From Acidimicrobiia bacterium (lineage in GTDB: Bacteria; Acidobacteriota; Vicinamibacteria; Vicinamibacterales; UBA2999), in the NCBI GenBank assembly GCA_016871255.1, contig VFZH01000007.1, positions 1 to 54,590 of the forward strand: 54,590 nucleotides of DNA, read 5' to 3'. Every line of letters starts with the position of its first letter. Positions within the stretch are counted from its first letter, which is position 1. A program made the position numbers and the translations under genes. Below are positions 32,996 to 40,628 of this stretch, one piece after another. The notes under the pieces were generated by a model, which ran no database searches, was not told the origin of the DNA, and saw nothing but the letters and a program-made list of their open reading frames with translations.

Positions 32996-34996
32996 ATGAA
33001 GACCAGCCGCATGATCGAACAGGTTGAAGCGCTGAACGGTCTGAAGGCGCTGATCGTCGAGGACTCGCCCGACGACGCCGAACTGCTGCTGCGCCACCTC
33101 CGGCGGCAGGGTCTCGAGATCGCCTTCCTCCGAGTCCAGACCGCGCCTGCGATGCGACAGGCGCTGTCGGACGAGGACTGGGACGTCGTCCTCTCCGACT
33201 ACTCCATGCCGGAGTTCAGCGCCGAGGAGGCGCTGGGGATCCTTAAGGAGAGCGGGCTCGACATCCCCTTCATCATCGTGTCGGGCACGATCGGGGAGGA
33301 GACCGCCGTGCGCTCCCTCAAGGCGGGTGCGCACGACTTCCTGGTGAAGTCGCAGTTGAGCCGGCTGGTGCCGGCGCTCCAGCGCGAGGTCCGGGAAGCC
33401 GCGCGCCGCCGGCGCCTGCGCGCCACCGAGTTGCGGTTGTCCGAAACCCGGGAGCGCATGCGCTTCGCGCTCGATGCGTCGGGGGTCGGCACCTGGGAGA
33501 CCGAACTGGCCACCGGCGCGACGGTCTGGTCGGAGGTGTTCGAGCGGATGCACGGCGTGGCGGCGGGAGGCTTCGCCGGCACGCTCGAGGCCCTCCTGGT
33601 GCTGGTACACGCGAACGATCGGGAGAGCGTCCGGGACCGCCTGGCGCAGGCGCGGTCGAACCACGGCGATCTCCGCTACGAGTACCGCGTGGTCCGCGCC
33701 GACGGGTCCACGCGATGGATCGCGTCGATTGGACGCACGTTCTATCACGATGACGGCCGGCCCGTTCGCGCGGCGGGCATCGGCATCGATATCACGTCAC
33801 AGAAGGAGTACGAGGAGCATCTGCGGCAGGTGCAGCGGATGGAGTCGATCGGGAACCTGGCCGGCGGCGTCGCCCACGACTTCAACAACCTGCTCAGCGT
33901 GATCGACGGCTACAGCCACTTCCTGATGGAGCGTCTGGCCGCGGACGCCGAGGCGATGGCCGATCTCCGGGAAGTGCGAAGCGCCGTGACGCGCGCGTCG
34001 GAGCTCACGCGCCAGTTGCTGGCCTTCAGCCGGCGGCAGGTGCTCGAACCGCACGTCGTTTCGTTGAACGATCTGGTCGGAGGCCTGCAGAAGATGTTGC
34101 GCCGCCTGATCGAGGAGAACGTCCGGATCGAGTGCGACCTGGCGCCAGGGCTGCCCCCGGTCCACGTGGATCCCGGCCAGATCGACCAGGTCCTGGTGAA
34201 CCTCGCGGTCAACGCCCGTGACGCCATGCCGGACGGCGGCGTGCTGACCATCGAGACGTCGCAGGTGGAGTTGCGCGCAGACGACGCCAGGCGGCACGAG
34301 CCGCTCCAGCCGGGCCCTCACGTGGCGCTCTCGGTGCGCGACACCGGCTCCGGCATGGCGCCCGACGTGCTGGCCCGTGCGTTCGAGCCGTTCTTCACGA
34401 CGAAGCCTGTCGGCCAGGGGACCGGCCTCGGCCTGGCCACGGTCTACGGCATCGTCCGGCAGAGCGGGGGACGGATCGACGTGACGAGCGAGCCGGGAGC
34501 GGGCACGACGTTCCGCCTGTACTTCCCGGCGATGACCGGCCGGGAGCCCGAGAAGCTGTCCGACCTGCGCGCGCCGAGCGCCGGAACGACGGGGACCGAG
34601 ACGCTGCTCGTCGTGGAAGACGATCGCACGCTGCGGATCCTCGACGAGCGGATCCTCCGCCGGCTGGGGTACGAGGTGCTGATGGCTGCCGACGGGACGG
34701 AGGCGCGGCGGCTGTGCGCATCCCACGCCGGACCGGTACACGTGCTGCTGACCGACGTCATCATACCGGGAGGCAGCGGTCCCGCCCTGGCCGAGTGGAT
34801 CGTCCGTGAGCGGCCCGGAATCAGAGTCGTCTACATGTCCGGCTACACGGACAACACGATCGCGCACCACGGCGTGCTGGCGCCGGGGACGCACTTCGTG
34901 CAGAAACCGTTCACGTCGGATCAGCTCGCCCGCAAGATCCGCGAGGCGTTGTCGGACTCGATCCACCCGCCGCCTACGACGCGATCGCCGTCGTAG
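32996..34996 (+). CDS. hybrid histidine kinase, REC-PAS-HisKA-HATPase-REC
   Basis: 666 aa from the ATG at 32996 (ATG 33011 is possible). An N-terminal receiver (LKALIVEDSPDDAELLLRHLRR, acceptor Asp in VVLSDYSMP), a PAS/PAC domain (about 145-270; YRVVRADGSTRWIASIGRTF), HisKA with AGGVAHDFNNLLSVIDGYS, HATPase_c (NLAVNARDAMPDGG, RDTGSGM, GTGLGLATVYGIV) and a C-terminal receiver (LLTDVIIPGGSG, FVQKPFT) follow in order. No membrane segment is seen. It likely ends the signalling chain that starts with the Che proteins. Its last 76 bp overlap the 3' end of mnmA on the other strand. Confidence 0.92.
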   Translation: MKTSRMIEQVEALNGLKALIVEDSPDDAELLLRHLRRQGLEIAFLRVQTAPAMRQALSDEDWDVVLSDYSMPEFSAEEALGILKESGLDIPFIIVSGTIGEETAVRSLKAGAHDFLVKSQLSRLVPALQREVREAARRRRLRATELRLSETRERMRFALDASGVGTWETELATGATVWSEVFERMHGVAAGGFAGTLEALLVLVHANDRESVRDRLAQARSNHGDLRYEYRVVRADGSTRWIASIGRTFYHDDGRPVRAAGIGIDITSQKEYEEHLRQVQRMESIGNLAGGVAHDFNNLLSVIDGYSHFLMERLAADAEAMADLREVRSAVTRASELTRQLLAFSRRQVLEPHVVSLNDLVGGLQKMLRRLIEENVRIECDLAPGLPPVHVDPGQIDQVLVNLAVNARDAMPDGGVLTIETSQVELRADDARRHEPLQPGPHVALSVRDTGSGMAPDVLARAFEPFFTTKPVGQGTGLGLATVYGIVRQSGGRIDVTSEPGAGTTFRLYFPAMTGREPEKLSDLRAPSAGTTGTETLLVVEDDRTLRILDERILRRLGYEVLMAADGTEARRLCASHAGPVHVLLTDVIIPGGSGPALAEWIVRERPGIRVVYMSGYTDNTIAHHGVLAPGTHFVQKPFTSDQLARKIREALSDSIHPPPTTRSPS

Positions 34997-36015
34997 AAGA
35001 CGGCAGCCTGGCCGGGCGCGACGGCGCTCTGCGCCGTCAGGAACCGCACTTCGGCGCGGCCGTCGTCGAGCGCCCGGACGCGCGCGGGCGCAGCCGGGTG
35101 CCGGTAGCGCACCTGCGTGGCCACCTCCAGCCACCCGTTCGGGGGCACGCCGCTGATCCAGTTGACCGACGAGGCGCGCAGCGTCGTGCGCTCCAGGGCC
35201 GCTCGCGGTCCCACGGTCACCGTGCCCGTGCCGGCGTCCAGGGCGAGGACGTAGAGCGGCGCCGGGGCGGAGACGCCCAGGCCCTTGCGCTGTCCCACGG
35301 TGAATCGGTGCACGCCGTCGTGACGGCCCAGCGTGCGTCCGTCTTCGTGCACGATGGCGCCTGCCCGGCGGCTGTCGGGCGCACGGCGCTCGACGAAGTC
35401 GGCGTAGCTGCCGGACGGGACGAAGCAGATCTCCTGGCTGTCCGGCTTGTCGGCCACCGCCAGCCCCAGGTGTCGTGCCCGCTCCCGGACGGCGGCCTTG
35501 GTCAGAGGTCCGACCGGGAAGCAGGCGGCCGACAACTGCGCCTGCGTGAGCGAGAACAGGAAGTAGGACTGGTCCTTGGCCGGGTCGGCGCCGCGCCTCA
35601 GCGCCCGGACTCCGTCAGCCTCCTCGGTGACCTGCGCGTAGTGGCCGGTGGCGACGAGGCCGGCACCCAGACCCTCGGCGCGATCGAGCAGCGTCGAGAA
35701 CTTCAGGTCGCTGTTGCAGTGGGCGCAGGGCAGCGGCGTGCGTCCCGCCGTGTACTCGGAGACGAAGTTGGCGACGACCGTCCGCTCGAACTGCTGCTCG
35801 AAGTTCAGGATGTAGTGCGGAATCCCCAGCGCTCCGGCCGTGCGCCTCGCGTCGTGGAGGTCGTCGAGCGTGCAGCAGCCGCCGAACCGGGTGTCGCCGT
35901 CGCGCTGGTCGTACAGCTGCATCGACAGCCCGATCACGTCGTGCCCCTGCTCGACGAGCAGCGCGGCCGCGACGGACGAGTCCACGCCGCCCGACATGGC
36001 GACGATCACTTTCAT
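34921..36015 (-). CDS. mnmA: tRNA-specific 2-thiouridylase MnmA
   Basis: 364 aa from the ATG at 36015. The PP-loop VIVAMSGGVDSSVAAALL binds ATP; catalytic cysteines are in PLPCAHCNSDLKF and EICFVPSGSYADF, and the tRNA-binding C-terminal beta-barrel follows FTVGQRKGLGV. It inserts sulfur at position 2 of the wobble uridine of tRNA for Lys, Glu and Gln. The upstream gene in the same direction is a cysteine desulfurase, the sulfur donor. The track's 16 extra residues (GFGLGLGIRDVG) are just the heptamer repeat read as protein. Confidence 0.95.
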   Translation of the reverse strand: MKVIVAMSGGVDSSVAAALLVEQGHDVIGLSMQLYDQRDGDTRFGGCCTLDDLHDARRTAGALGIPHYILNFEQQFERTVVANFVSEYTAGRTPLPCAHCNSDLKFSTLLDRAEGLGAGLVATGHYAQVTEEADGVRALRRGADPAKDQSYFLFSLTQAQLSAACFPVGPLTKAAVRERARHLGLAVADKPDSQEICFVPSGSYADFVERRAPDSRRAGAIVHEDGRTLGRHDGVHRFTVGQRKGLGVSAPAPLYVLALDAGTGTVTVGPRAALERTTLRASSVNWISGVPPNGWLEVATQVRYRHPAAPARVRALDDGRAEVRFLTAQSAVAPGQAAVFYDGDRVVGGGWIESDNASRILRAS

Positions 36016-36020
36016 TCGTG

Positions 36021-36181
36021 CAAGTCCCACATCCCGAATCCCAAGACCCAAGCCGAATCCCAACGCCCGAGACGCAACGCAGACCTCACGCTTCTATCCT
36101 CAATCGCCAATCCTGACTCGTCAATGCAATCACCAATCCTCACTCGTCAATGCAATCACCAATCCGCAATCGCGAATCCCC
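36021..36181. repeat. heptamer array between mnmA and cysteine desulfurase, with a 24-nt direct repeat
   Basis: The first half is a run of AATCCCA-like heptamers (ATCCCGA, ATCCCAA, GACCCAA, GCCGAAT). The second half is built of CAATC-CC words and holds a perfect 24-nt direct repeat at 36116-36139 and 36142-36165. It begins 5 bp upstream of the mnmA start codon. Base composition is far lower in GC than flanking genes. Confidence 0.75.
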
Positions 36182-36186
36182 AATGA

Positions 36187-37347
36187 TCATTGCCGTGTCG
36201 TTCGCGTCAGCGACCGCAGCTTGTCCACGATCCGTGGCAGGACCTCGATCGTCCGGTCGATCTGTGCCTCGTCGTTGCCTGCCCCCAGGCTGAACCGGAT
36301 CGAGTTCTGCGTCCGGTGCGCGGGGAATCCCATCGCCTTGAGGACGTGCGAGGGTTCGAGCGTGCCCGACGAGCAGGCCGAGCCGGTGGAGACGGCGATG
36401 CCTTCGAGGTCCAGCGCAATCAGGAGCGACTCGGCCTCGACGCGGTCGAAGCTGATGTTGGTCGTGTTCGGGACGCGGGGCTCGATGCCGTTGACCACCG
36501 TCCCGGGCACGGCGGAGAGGATACCTCGCTCGAGGCGATCGCGGAGGATCCCCAGGGTGCCGGCGGCGGGCAGTTTCTCGCGGGCGAGGGCGGCGGCCAC
36601 GCCGAAACCGACGATGCCCGGGACGTTTTCGGTGCCTGCGCGCCGGCCGCGCTCCTGGCGCCCGCCCGCGGTCAGCCGCTGCAGGCGCACACCGCGGCGG
36701 ATCCAGAGCGCCCCGACGCCCTTGGGGCCGTTCAGCTTGTGCGCCGACAGGCTCAGGAGATCGACGCCGAGTCCCGTGACGTCGACGGGAACCTTGCCGG
36801 CCGCCTGCACCGCGTCGGTGTGGACGAGTGCGCCACGAGCGTGCGCGCGAGCGGCCAGCTCGGCGACCGGCTGGATCGTGCCGACCTCGTTGTTGGCGAG
36901 CATCACCGAGACGAGCGCCGTGTCGTCGGTCAGCGCGGTGTCGAGCGCGTCCCGGGACACGATGCCGGATGGGCCGACCGGCAGGAGCGTCGTGCGCCAG
37001 CCACGCCGGGCCAGCGCCTTCAGCGTGTTCAGCACCGCCTCGTGCTCGATCGCGGTGGCGATCAGGTGCCGCCTGCCGACGGTTTCGAGTGCCTCGGCCA
37101 CGCCCCGGATGGCGTAGTTGTCGCTTTCGGTGCCGCCACCCGTGAACACGACGTCTCCCTCGCGGGCGCCGATCAGCGCCGCGACCGCCGCACGGGCCTC
37201 GTCGAGCAGCGCCCTGGCCCGCTGTCCGAACGTGTGGATGCTCGACGGGTTGCCGAAGCTCTCCCGGAGTACATGGGCCATCCGCTCGGCGACAGCGGGA
37301 TCCACCGGGCTCGTGGCATTGTGGTCCAGGTACACGCGCATGCTCAT
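36187..37347 (-). CDS. iscS: cysteine desulfurase (IscS/NifS family)
   Basis: 386 aa. The start MRVYLDHNATSPVDP and TGGGTESDNYAIRG are typical. The PLP lysine is in LSLSAHKLNGPKGVGALW, and the active-site Cys in AVSTGSACSSGTLEPSHVL lies in the longer loop of group I (IscS/NifS) enzymes. It takes sulfur from L-cysteine as a persulfide for Fe-S clusters and tRNA thiolation. Being directly upstream of mnmA, it is probably the sulfur donor for MnmA. No iscR/iscU follows. ATG at 37341 is an alternative start two residues in. Confidence 0.94.
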   Translation of the reverse strand: MSMRVYLDHNATSPVDPAVAERMAHVLRESFGNPSSIHTFGQRARALLDEARAAVAALIGAREGDVVFTGGGTESDNYAIRGVAEALETVGRRHLIATAIEHEAVLNTLKALARRGWRTTLLPVGPSGIVSRDALDTALTDDTALVSVMLANNEVGTIQPVAELAARAHARGALVHTDAVQAAGKVPVDVTGLGVDLLSLSAHKLNGPKGVGALWIRRGVRLQRLTAGGRQERGRRAGTENVPGIVGFGVAAALAREKLPAAGTLGILRDRLERGILSAVPGTVVNGIEPRVPNTTNISFDRVEAESLLIALDLEGIAVSTGSACSSGTLEPSHVLKAMGFPAHRTQNSIRFSLGAGNDEAQIDRTIEVLPRIVDKLRSLTRTTRQ

Positions 37348-37390
37348 GGCGATCGTATCAAGTTGCGCTAACTCTCAGCAATAAAAGGAC

Positions 37391-37420
37391 TAGACACCCT
37401 TCGGCCGACTCACCTATACT
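37391..37420 (+). promoter_or_regulatory. sigma-70-type promoter of the bactofilin gene
   Basis: TAGACA (37391-37396), an 18-nt spacer and TATACT (37415-37420) make a strong promoter reading towards the bactofilin gene with an expected leader of about 85 nt. The region is unusually AT-rich for this genome (ATAAAAGGACTAG). Confidence 0.55.
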
Positions 37421-37512
37421 CCGGGCTTCAGGTCCGTTGCGGGTTCTCGGTGGCATCTCGCTGCGGTTGGATGGGCAGGCGTCACCACGCCTCGTCAGCC
37501 AGGGGACAAGCT

Positions 37513-38046
37513 ATGTGGAAGCGCGATGAATCAGTGAAACCGGCCGGCCCGCAGCCCGGCACGCCTGCGGGGGCGCCCCCCGCGTCCGCACCCGGGGCCG
37601 GGTCGTCAGGATCGCAGCCGGAGGCTCGCCGGCAGATCGAGAGGGACATGGTGAACATCGGGAAGTCAGTGGTCATCAAAGGGGAGCTGAACGGCAGCGA
37701 GGACCTGACGATCGAAGGGCACGTCGAAGGCAAGATCGAGTTGAAGGACCACGTGCTCACCATCGGTCCCAACGGCAAGATCAAGGCACAGGTGTTCGCC
37801 AAGAGCGTCATCGTGCTGGGCGACGTGCACGGCAACATCACCGCGTCGGACAAGGTGGACATCCGCGACAGCGGATCGGTGGACGGCGACATCGTGGCGC
37901 CACGCATGGCCATTGCCGAGGGCGCGCACTTCCGTGGCAGCGTGGACATGCAGAAGAAGCAGGCCGCGCAGGCGGCGGCTCCCGCGCAGCCGCCCCGGCC
38001 GGCGCAGCAGCCACAGGCGGCTCCTCAGGCGGCGGGAGCGCGCTGA
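37513..38046 (+). CDS. bactofilin (polymer-forming cytoskeletal protein)
   Basis: 177 aa from the ATG at 37513, preceded by AGGGGA. A Pro/Gly/Ala-rich N-terminal tail (about 1-40) leads to the bactofilin beta-helix core (about 50-145): VVIKGELNGSEDLTIEGHVEGKIELKD, then GNITASDKVDIRDSGSVDGDI. A Gln/Pro/Ala tail (AAPAQPPRPAQQPQAAPQ) ends it. Bactofilins self-assemble without nucleotide into filaments at the inner membrane and affect shape, polarity or motility. The longer ORF start is not preferred because it lacks a ribosome binding site. Confidence 0.92.
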   Translation: MWKRDESVKPAGPQPGTPAGAPPASAPGAGSSGSQPEARRQIERDMVNIGKSVVIKGELNGSEDLTIEGHVEGKIELKDHVLTIGPNGKIKAQVFAKSVIVLGDVHGNITASDKVDIRDSGSVDGDIVAPRMAIAEGAHFRGSVDMQKKQAAQAAAPAQPPRPAQQPQAAPQAAGAR

Positions 38047-38061
38047 CGAGACTCTGGCCTG

Positions 38062-38697
38062 GTGCTGACTGATCTCTTTCGTCGCAAGGACGATCCGGAG
38101 GTGGTCGAGGGCGACCGCCCTCCGGTGGTTTCGACGAGGGCCCTTCCGAAGCTGCTGGCATCGCTCCGCACGCGCGGGCACACCGTTCTCGTCGACCTCG
38201 GTCCCGTCGTCGGGGGGAACCTGACCTTCTTCGGGGACCAGCTCGGCTGCAAGATCTTCGTCGAGGATCTCTTCCACGACCTGGATCGGCACGTGCGCGG
38301 CGGGTCTGCCGACGCGCTGCCCGCGTTCTTGGCGTCGCGCCTGCCGCAGCCGGACGGCAGCATCGATGCCGTGCTTGCCTGGGACGTGTTCGACTACCTG
38401 GAACGGCCGGCCGCGGAGGCGCTCGCGGGCGAACCGGTCCGCGTGCTCAAGCCGACCGGTGTGCTGTTCGCGATCTTCGGCACCGACAAGGTGGAGGTCG
38501 GCCAGCCGTTCTACACGCGTCGTCTCGTCGTGGACGAAACCGCGCTGATACACAAGGAATACCCTGCCGCACTCGGCAAGCAGCCCCCCTGGCTCAACAG
38601 GGACCTCATGCGGATGCTGGAGCCGTTGACCGTGGCCGAGCAGTTCCTGCTGAAGACTCACACGCGGGAGGTCCTGTTCCGGAAGCCGGCGGCCTGA
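38062..38697 (+). CDS. SAM-dependent methyltransferase-like protein
   Basis: 211 aa from GTG 38062. The pattern VLVDLGPVVGGNLTFFGDQLGCKIFVEDL fits strands 1 and 2 of a class I methyltransferase, and DAVLAWDVFDYLERPAAEALAGEPVRVLKPTGVLFAIF fits strands 4 and 5. The glycine-rich motif I is imperfect, so SAM binding is not certain. It lies 15 nt after the bactofilin gene and overlaps the DUF62 gene start, so all three are probably an operon. The target is unknown. Confidence 0.7.
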   Translation: MLTDLFRRKDDPEVVEGDRPPVVSTRALPKLLASLRTRGHTVLVDLGPVVGGNLTFFGDQLGCKIFVEDLFHDLDRHVRGGSADALPAFLASRLPQPDGSIDAVLAWDVFDYLERPAAEALAGEPVRVLKPTGVLFAIFGTDKVEVGQPFYTRRLVVDETALIHKEYPAALGKQPPWLNRDLMRMLEPLTVAEQFLLKTHTREVLFRKPAA

Positions 38698-39491
38698 TGG
38701 CACGCCGCCCCCTCATCGCCCTGCTCACCGATTTCGGCACGCGCGATCACTACGCGGCGGCCATGAAGGGTGTCGTGCTGGACATCTGTCCCGACGTGAC
38801 GCTCGTGGACATCACGCACGACATCCCTCCGCACGACATCCTGGGCGCGGCGCTCGAACTGGCCGCCGTGACGAAGTACTTCCCGCGCGGCACGATCTTC
38901 CTGACCGTGGTGGACCCGGGGGTGGGCACGGGACGGCAGGGGCTGGCCGTGGAAGGCGCGGAGAGCTACTTCGTGGCCCCCGACAACGGGGTGCTCACCC
39001 TGGCGCTCAGGGCGACCCCGCCGAAGCGGATCGTGGATCTCACCCAGCGCCGCTACGCACGGCCCTCGGTGAGCCGCACGTTCGAGGGGCGCGATCGATT
39101 CGCGCCTGCGGCGGCCTGGCTGGCCAAGGGCGTCGACCTCGCCGCGCTGGGGCGGCCGGTGCACGAGTGGCAGGAGATCGCCGTCCCCGAAGCGGAGGTC
39201 ACCGGTGGTACGGCCACCGGCACGGTGCTGCGCGTGGATCGGTTCGGCAATCTGGTCACGAACATCGACCGCCGGACCTTCGAACGGATCGCGGCCGACG
39301 GACGCATCCAGCTCACCGTGGGCGGTCATCCCGTCGAACGCGTCGTGGACACGTACGCCGAAGCGGGTGCGTCCGAGGTGTGTGCGCTGTTCGGCAGCAC
39401 GGAGCACCTGGAGATCGCCGTCAACGGCGGCTCGGCGGCCGAGACGCTGGCGCTCGGCCGTGGCGCGCCGGTCGAACTGGCGCCCGCCTGA
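38697..39491 (+). CDS. S-adenosyl-L-methionine hydroxide adenosyltransferase family protein (DUF62)
   Basis: 264 aa. The family signatures are ALLTDFGTRDHYAAAMKGVVL, VDITHDIPPHDILGAALEL, FLTVVDPGVGTGRQ and FVAPDNGVLT. Characterised members hydrolyse SAM to adenosine and methionine; relatives are fluorinases or chlorinases, but those carry an extra loop that I do not see. Start ATG overlaps the stop of the methyltransferase-like gene (TGATG), suggesting coupled use of SAM or its disposal. Confidence 0.9.
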   Translation: MARRPLIALLTDFGTRDHYAAAMKGVVLDICPDVTLVDITHDIPPHDILGAALELAAVTKYFPRGTIFLTVVDPGVGTGRQGLAVEGAESYFVAPDNGVLTLALRATPPKRIVDLTQRRYARPSVSRTFEGRDRFAPAAAWLAKGVDLAALGRPVHEWQEIAVPEAEVTGGTATGTVLRVDRFGNLVTNIDRRTFERIAADGRIQLTVGGHPVERVVDTYAEAGASEVCALFGSTEHLEIAVNGGSAAETLALGRGAPVELAPA

Positions 39492-39562
39492 CCGCCCGCT
39501 TCGCCTTTCCGGACGACTCTGCTAGCATCCTGCGGCTCCATGCAGCGGTGAAGGCCAGGCAG

Positions 39563-39632
39563 AAAATCCCAAATCCCAAAGCCCAAGCCAAATCCCAAAT
39601 CCCAAATCCCAAATCCCAACTTCCGAATCCCA
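39563..39632. repeat. perfect heptamer array with G-quadruplex motif, glpX 5' region
   Basis: A nearly perfect run of AAATCCC units, ending one base before the glpX ATG. On the minus strand it reads GGG-ATTT-GGG four times in a row (tracts at 39594-39617), which satisfies the G3+N1-7 quadruplex rule. It takes the place where a Shine-Dalgarno sequence would be expected. Confidence 0.85.
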
Positions 39633-39633
39633 C

Positions 39634-40623
39634 ATGACTTCAGATCTGTCGCTCGATTTCCTGCGCGTGGTCGAACAGGCGGCCATCGCGTGTGCGCACA
39701 CCATGGGGCAGGGCGATCGCCGCAACTCCGACCGCGTGGCGGTGGAGGCGATGCGCCGGGACCTCGACGCCGTGCCGATCGACGGCACGGTGGTCATCGG
39801 TGAGGGCGAGCGTGACGAGGCGCCGATGCTGTTCATCGGCGAGAAGGTGGGCATGGCGCACCGGAGCGGCAACCCGGGCGCGTACCCGGCCGTGGACATC
39901 GCCGTCGATCCCCTCGAGGGCACCAACCTGTGCGCAACGGGGGCCGCCAACGCCATCGCCGTGCTGGCGGCGTCCACGAAGGGTGGCCTCCTGCACGCGC
40001 CGGACCTGTACATGGAGAAGCTGGTCGTCGGGCCCACGGCGAAGCACGTGGTCGATATCGACGCGCCGGTCAAGGACAACCTGGAGGCGATGGCCAAGGC
40101 GCTCGGCCGGCACGTCACCGATCTGGTGATCATCGTGCTGGACCGGCCGAGGCACGAACAGCTGATCGCCGACATCCGGGCGGCGGGCGCGCGCATCCGG
40201 CTCATCGGCGATGGCGACCTGTCGGCCGGCATCGCGGCGGCGGTCGTGGGCAGCGGCGTCCACGCCGTGATGGGCACGGGCGGCGCACCCGAGGGCGTGC
40301 TGACGGCGGCGGCCATGCGGTGCCTCCACGGAGAGATCTTCGCCCGGCTGGTCGTCACCAGGCCGGAACACGAGGCGCGGTGCCGGGCGATGGGCATCAC
40401 GGATTTCAACCGCGTCTACAGGTCGGGCGATCTCGCGTCGGGCGAGCGGGTCATCTTCGCGGCCACCGGCGTGACGGACGGGACGCTGATGAAGGGGGTG
40501 CGGTTCTTCGGGGACGGCACGCGCACGGCGTCCCTGGTCATGCAGACCCACCCGCACCAGGTGCGCTTCATCGACAGCATCCACATCACGTCTGGCAGGG
40601 AGGACGTGAAGCTGCGGTTCTGA
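39634..40623 (+). CDS. glpX: class II fructose-1,6-bisphosphatase
   Basis: 329 aa, normal for GlpX. Lithium-sensitive phosphatase motifs are [18 protein letters not shown] and [18 protein letters not shown], followed by YMEKLVVGP and [15 protein letters not shown]. It removes the 1-phosphate of fructose 1,6-bisphosphate in gluconeogenesis (or sedoheptulose bisphosphate in some bacteria). The ATG is directly preceded by the heptamer array, with no ribosome binding site. It is followed 5 nt later by hflX. Confidence 0.95.
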   Translation: MTSDLSLDFLRVVEQAAIACAHTMGQGDRRNSDRVAVEAMRRDLDAVPIDGTVVIGEGERDEAPMLFIGEKVGMAHRSGNPGAYPAVDIAVDPLEGTNLCATGAANAIAVLAASTKGGLLHAPDLYMEKLVVGPTAKHVVDIDAPVKDNLEAMAKALGRHVTDLVIIVLDRPRHEQLIADIRAAGARIRLIGDGDLSAGIAAAVVGSGVHAVMGTGGAPEGVLTAAAMRCLHGEIFARLVVTRPEHEARCRAMGITDFNRVYRSGDLASGERVIFAATGVTDGTLMKGVRFFGDGTRTASLVMQTHPHQVRFIDSIHITSGREDVKLRF

Positions 40624-40628
40624 CGGCT

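Noticed and set aside
32922-32996. 24-codon ORF (MSAHEGTEVKLARAAGSCSAQACR) between the two kinases, ending in TAATG
   Set aside because: The overlap with the next ATG is suggestive, but it has no ribosome binding site and no recognisable sequence; too weak to call a leader peptide.
36021-36181. CRISPR-like array
   Set aside because: The repeats are 7-nt units and one 24-nt pair without unique spacers of constant length, and no cas gene is nearby.
38697-39491. SAM-dependent fluorinase or chlorinase
   Set aside because: The protein belongs to the same superfamily, but at 264 aa it lacks the extra loop of the halogenases; a SAM hydroxide adenosyltransferase is the simpler call.
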